This document shows positions 8,870 through 18,510 of a DNA stretch of 64,000 nucleotides, one piece after another. This DNA is from an uncultured Latescibacterota bacterium (GTDB lineage Bacteria; Latescibacterota; UBA2968), in assembly GCA_958295785.1 (NCBI GenBank), contig OY282377.1:882394-946393 (forward strand), given 5' to 3'. The first letter of the stretch is position 1, and each line of letters begins with the position of its first letter. Made by a program: the position numbers and the translations under genes. The notes beneath the pieces were generated by a model. The model was not told the DNA's origin. It did no database searches and saw only the letters and a program-made list of their open reading frames with translations.

Positions 8870-8962
8870 AGTGGTAAAAAAAGTAAGACGCAAAAGGCAA
8901 GGTGGAAGTTTAGCCACAAAAAACACGAGCGGGGTACAACAGGCACAAAAGGCGAGCGGTGT

Positions 8963-8989
8963 GTAGGGGCGGTGCCCCTGTGCTCGCCC
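8963..8989. repeat. dispersed hairpin repeat, plus-oriented copy
   Basis: GTAGGGGCGGTGCCCC then TGTGCTCGCCC. It is preceded by a second repeated module (CCACAAAAAACACGAGCGGG at about 8921), which also precedes or follows the copy at 32901. It lies between the permease gene and the insertion sequence. Confidence 0.8.
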
Positions 8990-9024
8990 CAAAATGCAAG
9001 CGGTCAGCGAAACATATCCCAGGG

Positions 9025-10114
9025 TAGGACTTACGCATGCTGAGTTAAAAAAGGGTGCAATTCCGTAAAATTTATCACTTTGGAGGTGTCAATGCGCCAC
9101 CCGACGCGTTTGGATTACTGTCAGTATCTGCTTAGCAGTCCCCTCAACGATACCCTGACCCCTTTCGCCGATCATAGCGAAGGGTTCAGTCATGATATGC
9201 TCAACCGCTATCTCGCCGGTGCGCGTATCCCACCCCGCTTGGTGTGGGAACACGTCAAAGACCACATCGCGTTGACGACCAAAGGCTATGTGATCTTTGA
9301 TGACCCGGTTTTAGACAAGCGACACGCACGCAAGATCGCGTGAGTGCGTCGTCAATATAGCGGCAACGCCCAAGGCGTCATCAACGGCATCGGGGGGGTC
9401 ACATGTGTCTATGTCAATCCGCAACAGGATCGGTTCTGGCTGATTGACGATCGGATTTATGACCCGCAAGGCGATGGCAAAACCAAATTGGATCCTCTCA
9501 AGGACATGCTCTCTGGGTTGGTCTATCAGAAGGGCCTCCCTTTTACCGGGGTCTTGATGGACAGTTGGTATGCGACCAAAACAGTCATGCGACACATAGA
9601 GCAGATGCAAAAAACCTATTCTTGTCCCCTCAAGACGAACCGGCGCGTGGACGATTCGGCAGGCACAACCCCCTACCAGCGCGTAGATAGCTTAACTTGG
9701 ACTCAAGCGCAACGCAAACAAGGCAAGCCCATTAAAATCAGAGGGGTCCCCAAAGACCACAAAGTGAAATTATTCCGGGGGGCGTCTTCTGATAGACGCA
9801 CGGCGTATGTCGTGACCAACGACCATGCTCAAAACGATTCTTCAGGGGTACAACAGGTGTGTCACCAAAGATGGAAAATTGAGCCATTTCACCGCGAAGT
9901 CAAACAAGTGACCGGGCTTGAAAAGTGTCAATGCCGGTTGGCACGCATGGTACGAAATCATATTGGGTGTGCGATGTTCGTTTGGATAAGACTCGCGCAG
10001 GTGGCCTATCAAACAGGACAAACCATTTATCAAGTCAAATACCGGGGGGTGGCTGACTTCTTGAGACAACAACTCAAAGCACCTCATATTCCAATGGAGA
10101 TTGCGTAAGTCCTA
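9025..10114 (+). mobile_element. IS701-like insertion sequence, copy 1
   Basis: The 1090-bp element has 13-bp perfect terminal inverted repeats (TAGGACTTACGCA at 9025-9037, TGCGTAAGTCCTA at 10102-10114). The flanking direct repeat is CCAGGG (9019-9024 and 10115-10120), of which five or six bases are the target duplication. It carries one transposase reading frame, broken by a stop. It is inserted between the binding-protein and permease genes of the importer operon, in opposite orientation. The family name rests on the DDE transposase sequence (DDxVLDKR, LVRRQYSGN) and is tentative. Confidence 0.9.
9092..10108 (+). pseudogene. IS701-like transposase with one in-frame stop
   Basis: The start ATG at 9092 has a GGAGG 5 bases upstream. 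The frame gives 83 residues, hits TGA at 9341-9343, then continues to 10108 with the rest of a DDE transposase (VCHQRWKIEPFHREVKQVTG carries the conserved Glu region). The copy at 42434-43450 has TTA (Leu) where this copy has TGA, which shows a point mutation. Other differences (DDPVLD here, DDTVLD there) mark further drift. Confidence 0.85.
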
Positions 10115-10149
10115 CCAGGGGTGGATTGGTGGGGGCCGATAGCTACCCG

Positions 10150-12057
10150 CTACTCCCTCACAAAAATCTGCTCGTGGAACACGGGGCGGCCCCAGCCGCG
10201 ATGTACGTCTGCGGCGCTGCCTTGAAACGGGACATTGCCCAGTCGCGTGCTGGCGCCCCAGATAGAATAGGCAGATCCGACGACGATAACGGGCACATTG
10301 TCGGTGTGGAGGTCGCGCACTTTTGTCATTTCTCGATGTACGGCGATGGGATCGACCGTTGTCAATACTTTTTTGACGCGCTCTGTGGCTTCGCGCAACC
10401 ACGCGGGGCCTTCTTTGGACGCATTGCGGTGCCAAAAGGGCACGGTGGGTGCCATAATCGCCCAGTCGTTGAGGCGGCCCAAGGGATCGGCCGGGCCTTC
10501 GAGGCCCCAGTGGTGGATGTCAAATTCCCCGTTGAGGCGGCGCGGCCATACAATGTCGCGCAGGGAAATGTTCAAATTGGCTTTGATGCCAATGCCGCGC
10601 CAGTGTTCGGATACGAGTTCGGAAACATCCACGCCGACGCCGGGAATGACGTCGATATTGAGTTCAAAACGCGACCCGTCCGCAAGTTCGCGCCAACCAT
10701 CGCCGTCTGTGTCGCGGTAGCCGGCTTTGTCGAGGAGGTCTCGGGATATGTCGGGATCAAATGTGGCGTATTTGCGAAAGGCCGCTTCAGCGTAATGCGG
10801 GTTCGAAGGTGCAAAAGAGTACCCCGATGGATCGAGCAGGCCGTGATAGACGATCTGGTTGATCTCTTCGCGGTTGATCGCGTGCGACATGGCAACGCGC
10901 ACATCGCGGTTGCGAAAGGCTTCGCGCAGCGCGGGTTTGGGCGTGTCCCAGTTGAGATAGTACGCTGGCCCCCGGTCTGGCCCGGTGATCCGCAATTTGA
11001 ATTTGCCCTTTGTTTCTTCGGCGCGCAACGTGGGAAACATGTTGATGCGGGAGTAGCGCCCAAACAGGTCGAGTTCGCCATTGACAAATTTGAGCAAAAT
11101 AACCTGCGGGTCTTGAATAATCGCAAATTCGAGGCGATCCACATAAGGCAACTGATTGCCCGCTGTATCCACCTTCCAATAATAGGGATTGCGCTCGTAA
11201 ACAATGCGCTGACCGCGAAACCATTCCACGGGCACCCACGCAGACAAGCGCGGCATGCCGGGTTTCATGATGAGCATGGCATTCGTGGCTTTTTCCCGAA
11301 ACTCCTCATAGCTCGCTTCGGGATTGTACCGCGGATGCAAGTGCGACAAGTGGTGTTTGGGCTGTGCAATCACATCTGAACACAGCGCGTTCAAGACGCG
11401 GCCGAGGGGTTTTGACGACGAGACTTTCAAGGTGTGGTCGTCGATCTTCTCCAAGTCAATCGGCTTGCTGTCCACCACCCATACAGAAGGGGGAACGGGC
11501 TGGTTGTGCGGCCGGGCATTGTCGTCAAAGGTCATGTCGTAGTACCAAAACAAGATGTCGTCAACCGTAAATGGCACGCCATCTGACCATTTGATTCCCC
11601 TGCGGATTTTGAAAATCGCGGTTCGGCCCTCGTCTCGAAATTCAAAATTTTCCGCGAGGTTGTGTACAATGCTGTCGGGCAAGGGCCGCGAAAATCCCAT
11701 CAGGTTTTCGCTCAGGGTTTTATTCGCGCCCGCTGTTTGAATGATGTCGCCCGTGAGCGCGCGGCGCAAGATGCCCCCATACTGTCCGATGGTGTCCATG
11801 GGCACGACAACGAGCGGATTTTCCGGCAGGCGTTCAGATACGGATGGGAGTTTCCCGCTTTTGACTTTTTCCGCGAGGACGGGGGCTTCGCCAAAGGTGC
11901 GGTTGATCAGGATGGCGGGATCGAGGCGTTTGGGCGCGCGCGATTCGCGGATCACGGCGTTGGATTGCACGGCGTCACCCGCTTTTGCACGCTGCCCCGG
12001 ATCGGGCGCGAGACAACCGAAAAAAGAGAAGAAAATCGAAAAATAGATGCGTTTCAT
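10150..12057 (-). CDS. extracellular solute-binding lipoprotein, family 5 (oligopeptide ABC importer)
   Basis: 635 aa from the ATG at 12057, chosen because it opens a lipoprotein signal peptide (MKRIYFSIFFSFFGC, lipidated Cys15); the frame upstream lacks signal features. The SBP_bac_5 body shows RGIKWSDGVPFTVDDILF, the classic family signature near residue 165, and a long C-terminal lobe. It is longer than DppA/OppA (about 535 aa), as in many peptide/nickel/opine-type binding proteins of uncultured marine phyla. It delivers substrate to the permease pair 1.3 kb downstream across the IS insertion. Confidence 0.9.
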   Translation of the reverse strand: MKRIYFSIFFSFFGCLAPDPGQRAKAGDAVQSNAVIRESRAPKRLDPAILINRTFGEAPVLAEKVKSGKLPSVSERLPENPLVVVPMDTIGQYGGILRRALTGDIIQTAGANKTLSENLMGFSRPLPDSIVHNLAENFEFRDEGRTAIFKIRRGIKWSDGVPFTVDDILFWYYDMTFDDNARPHNQPVPPSVWVVDSKPIDLEKIDDHTLKVSSSKPLGRVLNALCSDVIAQPKHHLSHLHPRYNPEASYEEFREKATNAMLIMKPGMPRLSAWVPVEWFRGQRIVYERNPYYWKVDTAGNQLPYVDRLEFAIIQDPQVILLKFVNGELDLFGRYSRINMFPTLRAEETKGKFKLRITGPDRGPAYYLNWDTPKPALREAFRNRDVRVAMSHAINREEINQIVYHGLLDPSGYSFAPSNPHYAEAAFRKYATFDPDISRDLLDKAGYRDTDGDGWRELADGSRFELNIDVIPGVGVDVSELVSEHWRGIGIKANLNISLRDIVWPRRLNGEFDIHHWGLEGPADPLGRLNDWAIMAPTVPFWHRNASKEGPAWLREATERVKKVLTTVDPIAVHREMTKVRDLHTDNVPVIVVGSAYSIWGASTRLGNVPFQGSAADVHRGWGRPVFHEQIFVRE

Positions 12058-12108
12058 AAGATTGCAATTTAAGGACGCGGCTTTGTTCATGCGAGTGTTT
12101 TCTACGCC

Positions 12109-12138
12109 TTGACGAATCGGCTGTTCTGAAAGTATATT
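12109..12138 (+). promoter_or_regulatory. sigma70-type promoter for the RNase H-like gene
   Basis: TTGACG (12109-12114), an 18-base spacer, then TATATT (12133-12138). The expected transcription start at about 12144-12146 falls on the ATG at 12145, so the transcript may be leaderless. Confidence 0.6.
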
Positions 12139-12144
12139 GTCTGT

Positions 12145-13110
12145 ATGATTTCCGACGAGATGAGAAAACGCATTGCCTCGCTCAATCGCCGCGATTTGAA
12201 ACACAAAGACGAGATCGAGGTTTCCGAATCCGAGCAGCGGTCAAAACCCGACCGACCGCCGGTTGCAACGGGTCGAGAAAAACGCGGCAACGCAGCGACT
12301 TCATTCAGCACGCCCGACCGCCGCGATTTGCGCGTGATGGCGACCGCGTCCGATGCGCGATTGCGCCTCGCGCTCCATGAAGTGGTACAGGGCGAAGAAA
12401 TCCAGACGCCTGGGGGCGCCTTTCTGCGAATCGATCAGACCATTCGAGAAGTCCTGCACGGCGGCGGGCGGGCATTTGGCGAGCGATACGCGCGTGCGAT
12501 CAGCGCGTTGCATGCGGGCAATGTCCCTTGGGATCGCTACGATACCTTCCATCCCCTCATTGACGCCCATGCCCGAGATGTGATTTGCGTGGATATCGAA
12601 ACCACGGGATTGACCGCGGGCACGCCCCTGTTTTTGATCGGCGTGTTGGGTCATTTCAATGGCGAATTGCGCGTCGTGCAATTGCTGGCGCGAGATTATA
12701 CCGAAGAAGCCGCGCTATTGGCGCACTTCGCCGCGTTGTTGGATGCGTCAAGCGTGGTGGTGAGCTTTAACGGCAAGTCTTACGATTTGCCCTATATCCG
12801 CGACCGGTGTTTGTTTTTCGGCGTGCCCTTCCGCCTGCAACAAGCGCATATTGATATGTTGCATGTGGCGCGGCGTTTGTGGGGATGGCGATTGCCCAAT
12901 TGCAAATTGCAGACATTGGAACAATATATTTGCCGCCGAATCCGGCGCGGCGATATTCCAGGTGCCGAGATTCCCGAGGCGTACCACCGCTTTGTGCAGA
13001 CGGGAAATGCCGTGCAAATGCGCGATATTTTGTACCACAACGCGCTCGACTTGCTGACGACAACAGAGGTGTTGTTGTTCGCGCTGGAAGGCCGAGGGGG
13101 GAAAAAGTAA
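12145..13110 (+). CDS. RNase H-like (YprB-type DEDD) exonuclease domain protein
   Basis: 321 aa. The C-terminal 180 residues form a DEDD exonuclease fold of the YprB/RNase_H_2 type: VDIETTG (Asp150, Glu152), SFNGKSYDLPYI (Asp214) and YHNALDLL (His298, Asp302), with LQTLEQ between as in that family. The first 140 residues are charged and poorly conserved in appearance. It is probably a structured-DNA or RNA 3'-5' nuclease, with exact substrate unknown. The ATG at 12145 has no Shine-Dalgarno and sits at the predicted start of transcription; ATG 12160 is the alternative. Confidence 0.8.
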   Translation: MISDEMRKRIASLNRRDLKHKDEIEVSESEQRSKPDRPPVATGREKRGNAATSFSTPDRRDLRVMATASDARLRLALHEVVQGEEIQTPGGAFLRIDQTIREVLHGGGRAFGERYARAISALHAGNVPWDRYDTFHPLIDAHARDVICVDIETTGLTAGTPLFLIGVLGHFNGELRVVQLLARDYTEEAALLAHFAALLDASSVVVSFNGKSYDLPYIRDRCLFFGVPFRLQQAHIDMLHVARRLWGWRLPNCKLQTLEQYICRRIRRGDIPGAEIPEAYHRFVQTGNAVQMRDILYHNALDLLTTTEVLLFALEGRGGKK

Positions 13111-13123
13111 GAGGCAAGGCAGG

Positions 13124-13188
13124 AGAGACAATCACAAGAGACAATCACAAGAGACAATCACAAGAGACAATCACAAGAGACAATCACA
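13124..13188. repeat. five tandem copies of a 13-bp unit
   Basis: AGAGACAATCACA is repeated five times without interruption, directly after the RNase H-like gene. There are no spacers, so this is a simple tandem array, probably variable in copy number. Confidence 0.95.
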
Positions 13189-13621
13189 TAAGAACGCGGA
13201 TAAACACGGAGGCAAGGCGAGAAGCGAGACATTCGCCCACCGTCATTCCGGCGAACGCAAAGCACAACGTTAGAAGAAAAATAAAGCCAGCGATCAGAAT
13301 ACACGACAAAAAGCGCGGATAAACGGACGGGGTGACAACAGGCCGATTCTCAGAAGTTGTCTTAAAACGAAAGCATCTTTGGGTGAGCACGGGGGCATCG
13401 CCCCTACGTTTCTATCCTCGCATCTTGTATCTTTCTTTTTAGAAGTTGTCTTAAAAATCCTAACAGCCATTGAATAGTCACAAAAACATTCGCTTTTGGC
13501 AGGTCAAAACCTCCTATACTGCCAAGATAGGGGTGCTTTATTCCCCCCTTCCTCGCAGGAAGGGGGTTAGGGGTAGGTCCCGATAATTTTAAGATAGATT
13601 CTTAGTCCTTCGTGGATCTCC
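13189..13621. other. intergenic repeat-rich stretch, no gene seen
   Basis: No coding frame is supported. It holds the dispersed hairpin at 13381-13407 with its TTTCTATCCTCGCATCTTG tail, a 16-bp direct repeat AGAAGTTGTCTTAAAA at 13352-13367 and 13441-13456 that brackets that hairpin, and a CCCCCTTCCT / AGGAAGGGGG hairpin near 13544-13568. The last could fold in icd mRNA from the minus strand but lacks a clear U run. Confidence 0.7.
13381..13407. repeat. dispersed hairpin repeat bracketed by 16-bp direct repeats
   Basis: GGGTGAGCACGGGGGC then ATCGCCCCTAC. The bracketing AGAAGTTGTCTTAAAA copies may be a target duplication from arrival of the hairpin-bearing module. Confidence 0.75.
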
Positions 13622-15838
13622 TTACGTCTCTCCCTCCAACAAAGCATTAAATGTCTCGCTCGGGCGCATCGCTGACGTCATTTTTTCGGGGTCTGGAAGA
13701 TAATAACCGCCCATATCAACGGCTGATCCTTGCGCGGCATTGAGTTCATCTATGATCGTTGTTTCGCATGCTTCAAGTTCTTGCGCCAATCGGGCAAATC
13801 GCGCTTGAAGGGCATCGTCTTTGTGTTGCGCGGCCAATGCTTGTGCCCAATACAGCGCGAGGTAAAAATGGCTTCCGCGATTGTCCAACTCGTGTACCAC
13901 GCGCGAAGGCGACTTTCCGTTGTTCAAAAACTCGCGCGTTGCCCCATTCAGCGCATCGGCCAAAATTTTGATCCGCTCATCGTCCGTCTTGTGTCCCAAG
14001 TCTTCCAGCGACGCGGCAAGGGCCAAAAATTCCCCGAGCGAATCCCACCGCAAATGCCCTTCCTCCACAAATTGCTGAACGTGTTTGGGGGCCGATCCGC
14101 CCGCGCCGGTTTCAAAGAGGCTTCCCCCGGCCAAAAGCGGCACAATGGAAAGCGTCTTCGCGCTGGTGCCCAATTCGAGAATGGGAAACAGATCCGTGAG
14201 ATAATCGCGCAACACATTGCCCGTGATCGAGATGGTATCTTTGCCATCGCGTGCGCGTTCCAAAGTCAGGCGCATCGCTTTTGTCGGCGACATAACTTGA
14301 ATGTCCAAACCGCTCGTATCGAGGGCTTCCAAATACGCATGGACTTTGTCCATCAAATTTTTGTCGTGCGCCCTGTGTTCATCCAACCAGAAAATCGCCG
14401 GTGCGCCCGTTATCCGTGCGCGATTGACCGCGAGTTTGACCCAATCGCGTATCGGCAGGTCCTTTGTCTGACACGCGCGCCAGATATCCCCTTTCTCAAC
14501 CTCGTGCGCGAGCAAGACCCGACCGCGTGCATCGACAACGCGAACCTGTCCAGGGCTTGGCATTTCAAACGTTTTATCGTGCGACCCGTATTCCTCTGCC
14601 TTTTGCGCCATCAACCCCACATTGGACACATTGCCCATCGTGGTTACGTCAAACGCCCCGTGTTCTTTGTGAAACGCAATCACCTCTTGATACACCCGCG
14701 CATAACACCGATCCGGGATGGTGAACTTGGTATCGCAAGGCGCGCCATCCGGCCCCCACATGCGCCCGGATTCGCGGATCGCAGTCGGCATGGATGCGTC
14801 TATAATCACATCGCTGGGCACATGCAAATTGGTGATCCCCCGGTCCGAGTTGACCATCGCGAGTGCTGGACGATGTGCATAACAAGCGTGGATATCCGCT
14901 TCGATTTCCGCGCGCAACGCATCGGGCAGGCGTTCGATTTTTGCATACACCTCCCCAATGCCATTGTTCGGGTCAATGCCGAGTTCGGCAAACGCAGCAT
15001 CGCGTTTGTCAAACACATCTTTGTAATAAACGGAAACCGCATGCCCAAAAAGAATCGGATCGGAGACTTTCATCATCGTGGCTTTGAGGTGCAGAGAAAA
15101 CAACACCCCTTTGGTTTTCGCATCTTCGAGTTGTGCCTCGTAAAACGCGCGCAACGCCCGACAGCGCATCACCATTGCATCCACGATTTCCCCGGTCTGA
15201 ACGGGTATCCCCTCTTTGAGAACCGCGGTCTTTCCATCGCCATTCACAAATTCAATTTTGAGCGTTCCCGCTTCTGCGATCACGACGGATTGTTCACTGC
15301 TGTAAAAATCCCCGTCGCGCATATACGCCACATGGGATTTTGAATCCGAACACCAGTCGCCCATCGGGTGAGGATTGTTTTTGGCGTATTCCTTGACCGC
15401 CATTGCCACCCTGCGATCCGAGTTCCCCTCGCGCAAAACCGGGTTCACCGCACTGCCCAAAACCTTGGCATATCGGTCCTTTATTTCGCATTCTGCGCTG
15501 GTTTTGGGTTCTTCGATATAGTCCGGAATATCGTATCCTTTGTCCTGCAATTCTTTGATTGTAGCGGTCAACTGCGGCACCGAAGCACTGATATTGGGCA
15601 GTTTGATAATATTCGCCACCGGCGTTTTTGCCAGTTCTCCCAACGCCGCTAAATCATCGGGTTGCCTCTGGCTCTCCGTCAAATTTTCTGGAAAATTCGC
15701 AATGATTCTGCCCGCGAGCGAAATATCTTTTGTCTCAACTTCAATCCCTGCGGATTCCGCGAACACTTTGATAATTGGTAGCAAAGAGCACGTTGCCAAT
15801 GCGGGGGCTTCATCCGTTTTTGTATAGACGAGTGTCAT
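13622..15838 (-). CDS. icd: isocitrate dehydrogenase, NADP-dependent, monomeric type
   Basis: 738 aa, matching the length of the large monomeric IDH class (about 740 aa), which is unrelated in length to dimeric Icd. It carries out oxidative decarboxylation of isocitrate to 2-oxoglutarate in the citrate cycle. Recognisable segments include [19 protein letters not shown] and [10 protein letters not shown] near the substrate site, and [16 protein letters not shown] and [12 protein letters not shown] in the second half. The ATG at 15838 has AGGGAATACT upstream and a strong promoter about 45 bases away. It is a single-gene unit. A 537-aa open frame on the other strand is its shadow. Confidence 0.95.
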   Translation of the reverse strand: MTLVYTKTDEAPALATCSLLPIIKVFAESAGIEVETKDISLAGRIIANFPENLTESQRQPDDLAALGELAKTPVANIIKLPNISASVPQLTATIKELQDKGYDIPDYIEEPKTSAECEIKDRYAKVLGSAVNPVLREGNSDRRVAMAVKEYAKNNPHPMGDWCSDSKSHVAYMRDGDFYSSEQSVVIAEAGTLKIEFVNGDGKTAVLKEGIPVQTGEIVDAMVMRCRALRAFYEAQLEDAKTKGVLFSLHLKATMMKVSDPILFGHAVSVYYKDVFDKRDAAFAELGIDPNNGIGEVYAKIERLPDALRAEIEADIHACYAHRPALAMVNSDRGITNLHVPSDVIIDASMPTAIRESGRMWGPDGAPCDTKFTIPDRCYARVYQEVIAFHKEHGAFDVTTMGNVSNVGLMAQKAEEYGSHDKTFEMPSPGQVRVVDARGRVLLAHEVEKGDIWRACQTKDLPIRDWVKLAVNRARITGAPAIFWLDEHRAHDKNLMDKVHAYLEALDTSGLDIQVMSPTKAMRLTLERARDGKDTISITGNVLRDYLTDLFPILELGTSAKTLSIVPLLAGGSLFETGAGGSAPKHVQQFVEEGHLRWDSLGEFLALAASLEDLGHKTDDERIKILADALNGATREFLNNGKSPSRVVHELDNRGSHFYLALYWAQALAAQHKDDALQARFARLAQELEACETTIIDELNAAQGSAVDMGGYYLPDPEKMTSAMRPSETFNALLEGET

Positions 15839-15882
15839 AGTATTCCCTGAATTTTTGAGGTGACAGATATTTTGAAGGCCGT

Positions 15883-15912
15883 ATTATACCAGCATGAGAA
15901 CGGGTACGTCAA
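15883..15912 (-). promoter_or_regulatory. sigma70-type promoter for icd
   Basis: On the minus strand: TTGACG (15912-15907), an 18-base spacer and a consensus TATAAT (15888-15883), preceded by TGG. Predicted start at about 15876 leaves a leader of some 38 bases before the icd ATG. Confidence 0.75.
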
Positions 15913-16153
15913 GCGGATAAAATCAGTGGTCGGTGGTCAGTCCACCCCGCAGCCCCAAAGGCGATCCGCAGATGGGGGAACTTGACCGCCGGGCGGGAAG
16001 CGGCTATTTTGGGCATGACACGTTCCTTGAGAGGTAGCCCATTGTCCCCCATTGCTCAGGCCCGTTCATAGATGGATCCGTAGTGCCCCGTGCCCGCCCG
16101 AAGATGCGAGATGCGAAAGGTATTTCATTCCAAAACCCGACCCGGAGGTCGAT
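15913..16153. other. intergenic stretch with degenerate repeats
   Basis: No gene is supported. It contains a GTGGTCGGTGGTCAGTCC phrase, of the TCAGCGGTCAG kind seen again near 18610, 38745 and 55005, and a decayed form of the dispersed hairpin near 16080-16105. The Shine-Dalgarno of the DsbD-like gene (GGAGGTCGAT) lies at its right end. Confidence 0.6.
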
Positions 16154-18040
16154 ATGCGTATGTTTGTCGTAGCATGTGTTTTGATGGTGTTTCAATTCGG
16201 TGCCGCAAGGGCGCAGAATGAAGCGGCGTTTGGCATCGCCGTTGAACCCGAGGTGGCGCGCGTTGGCGAGGCGGTAACGGTTTGGATCGATGTCACCCTG
16301 TCAGGCGATTGGCATATCTATTCGACAACCCTGCCGCCGGGCGGGCCTATCCCCACGGAAATTTCCCTATCGGGCGCGGGGTTTCGGCAAGTTGGGCAGG
16401 CTATTCAGCCCGAGCCGATAGTGGAACGCGATCCAAATTTTGACATGGATGTGGAATACTACCACACGTCGGTGCGATTTGGGTTGCGGGCCGAGGTGGG
16501 GGAAAGCGCGCCGGGCAAGAAAATCCTGTCGGGCGATATAACCTACATGCTTTGCAATGCCACTCAGTGTTTGCCGCCCGAGACGCACGTTTTTGAAGTC
16601 CCCGTGACTGTGGAAGCCGGGCCTGCGCGGGCCTCGTATGTGTTTTCCGCCGTTGCCGCGTCTGAGGTGCCTTTGGATGGCACGGGTAGCGTGGCCGATG
16701 TGGGGCGTGCGATCACACAGGGATTGGGCGCGTTTTTGTACCTGTCTTTGTCGATGGGATTTTTGGCCCTGCTCACGCCGTGCGTGTTTCCGATGATTCC
16801 GATTACCGTGTCGTTTTTCACCAAGCAGGAAACGCAGAGCCGGGGCGAATCTATCGCCAAATCGCTGGCCTATTGCGGGGGCATTATTTTTACTTTTACC
16901 GGGCTGGGGATGGTGTTGGCCGCGACCTTGGGCGCGTCTGGTGCCGCGCAATTTGCCGCCAATCCCTGGATCAATTTGTCGATCACCGCAATTTTTGTGG
17001 CGTTCGCGCTGGCCCTGTTTGGCCTGTTTGAAATCCGACTGCCCTACGGCCTGCTCAATAAACTGAACAGCGTTCAGGGCGGAAGCTACGGCGCGATTTT
17101 GATCATGGGATTCACGTTTTCGCTCACCTCATTTACGTGTACCGCGCCCTTTGTCGGCACGCTGCTCGTGCTCACATCGCAGGGCACATGGGCGTGGCCC
17201 ATTTTGGGCATGCTCGCATTTTCGACTGCGTTTGCCGCTCCGTTTTTCTTTTTGTCACTTTTTCCGCAAACGCTTTCTTCGCTGCCCCAAAGCGGCGGTT
17301 GGCTAAATTCCGTGAAGGTGGTGATGGGGTTTTTGGAATTGGCCGCTGCGTTGAAATTTTTGAGCAATGTCGATCTCGTCTGGCAGTGGGGCATTCTTTC
17401 GCGCGAGGTGTTTATCGCGGGCTGGATCGCCATCTTTTTGCTGTGTGGCCTCTATTTGCTCGGCAAAATCCGCTTGTCCCACGATTCCCCACTCGATGCG
17501 ATTGGCCCCCTGCGTCTGTTGGCGAGCAGTGGTTGTCTGGCTTTTGGGCTGTATTTGATGACGGGTCTTTTTGGCGCGCCCTTGGGCGAATGGGACGCAT
17601 TTTTCCCGCCTTATGGAAGCTATGGCGAAATTGCGAAGATCAGGAGCGGCGAACCCGAACTGACTTGGCGCGATGATTACGAAGCCGCTTTGACAGAAGC
17701 ACAGACCGCGGGCAAACCCGTGTTTATCGACTTTACGGGATATGCGTGTACCAATTGCCGCTGGATGGAGGCCAATATTTTTCCCGAAAAGGAGGTGCAT
17801 GCTTTGCTAAAACAGTTTGTGCGGGTTCAGCTATACACAGATGGCCTAGGAGAGAAATACAAGCGCAACCGCGATTTGCAAGAAGCGCGGTTCGGCACGG
17901 TGGCCCTGCCTTTGTACGCCATTCTGTCGCCAGATGGCAAAGAGATCGCCCATTTTCCGGGGATGACCCGCGATGTGGATATGTTCGTCCGCTTTTTGAA
18001 ACAGGGCATTGACCCGCCGCTTCGGGCAAGCCGGAGGTGA
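16154..18040 (+). CDS. dsbD: DsbD-type thiol:disulfide interchange protein
   Basis: 628 aa from the ATG at 16154, with GGAGGTCGAT just upstream and a signal peptide (MRMFVVACVLMVFQFGAARA). Order: N-terminal Ig-like domain with a redox pair C134-x4-C139 (CNATQC), a central eight-helix membrane domain whose cysteines are C210 (LTPCVFPMIP) and C329 (SFTCTAP), and a C-terminal thioredoxin-like domain with C532-x-x-C535 (CTNCRW). This is the full DsbD three-module electron relay carrying reductant from cytoplasmic thioredoxin to periplasmic thiols or cytochrome c maturation. A single-gene unit between repeat-rich gaps. Confidence 0.9.
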   Translation: MRMFVVACVLMVFQFGAARAQNEAAFGIAVEPEVARVGEAVTVWIDVTLSGDWHIYSTTLPPGGPIPTEISLSGAGFRQVGQAIQPEPIVERDPNFDMDVEYYHTSVRFGLRAEVGESAPGKKILSGDITYMLCNATQCLPPETHVFEVPVTVEAGPARASYVFSAVAASEVPLDGTGSVADVGRAITQGLGAFLYLSLSMGFLALLTPCVFPMIPITVSFFTKQETQSRGESIAKSLAYCGGIIFTFTGLGMVLAATLGASGAAQFAANPWINLSITAIFVAFALALFGLFEIRLPYGLLNKLNSVQGGSYGAILIMGFTFSLTSFTCTAPFVGTLLVLTSQGTWAWPILGMLAFSTAFAAPFFFLSLFPQTLSSLPQSGGWLNSVKVVMGFLELAAALKFLSNVDLVWQWGILSREVFIAGWIAIFLLCGLYLLGKIRLSHDSPLDAIGPLRLLASSGCLAFGLYLMTGLFGAPLGEWDAFFPPYGSYGEIAKIRSGEPELTWRDDYEAALTEAQTAGKPVFIDFTGYACTNCRWMEANIFPEKEVHALLKQFVRVQLYTDGLGEKYKRNRDLQEARFGTVALPLYAILSPDGKEIAHFPGMTRDVDMFVRFLKQGIDPPLRASRR

Positions 18041-18098
18041 ACGGCAACCACAGGCGAGATGGAAGTTTAGCCACAAAAGGCACAAAAGGCGCGTGTGT

Positions 18099-18125
18099 GT
18101 AGGGGCGATGCCCCCGTGCTCGCCC
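18099..18125. repeat. dispersed hairpin repeat, plus-oriented copy
   Basis: GTAGGGGCGATGCCCC then CGTGCTCGCCC, preceded by GGAAGTTTAGCCACAAAAGG at 18061, which also occurs next to the 8963 copy. It lies 60 bases after the dsbD stop. Confidence 0.85.
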
Positions 18126-18510
18126 AAAGATACGAGAAGCAGTGGTCAGGGATCAGCAAAACAAATCGCTTTCGGAGATGGAGCGGCGGGGGCTGAAAGC
18201 CGATTCGCATTTCGCATCTTGCCTTTTCGGGTCCGTGAACTGCTATCGCAGTTGTACCCCGCCCGTGGATCGTCTCTCTCTCCTCACTTCTCAAAACGAC
18301 TCTTGACCTAAAAAAAACAATGGCCTATCTTAAGGCTGTCTTCTGAAGAAAATTCGTTGACCCCCCCGAGTCAGAAAGGTGACTCCGATTCCCCATCGGA
18401 TATTCTCTGTCATCTGATGTTGCATTTCTTTTCTCAACTCCCCGTATCATTCCTTGCTTGAATGCTATCATTGCTGCAAAAGCAAACTCGCCATTTTTGG
18501 TTTTTGACAC
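18126..18510. other. intergenic stretch with small hairpins, no gene seen
   Basis: No reading frame is supported. It holds a palindrome AACTGCTATCGCAGTT at about 18239-18254, found again near 51930, and two back-to-back hairpins: GAGTCA/TGACTC (18368-18385) and CCGAT/ATCGG (18385-18399). Function unknown. Confidence 0.55.

Noticed and set aside
8870-8992. N-terminal extension of the OppB-like permease
   Set aside because: The added residues are a translation of the dispersed hairpin and its satellite; the family start is MINYIIRR at 8869.
13124-13188. CRISPR-like array
   Set aside because: The 13-bp units touch each other with no spacers, and no cas genes are near.
13730-15343. 537-aa open frame on the plus strand
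   Set aside because: It is the antisense shadow of icd, a confident monomeric isocitrate dehydrogenase with its own promoter.
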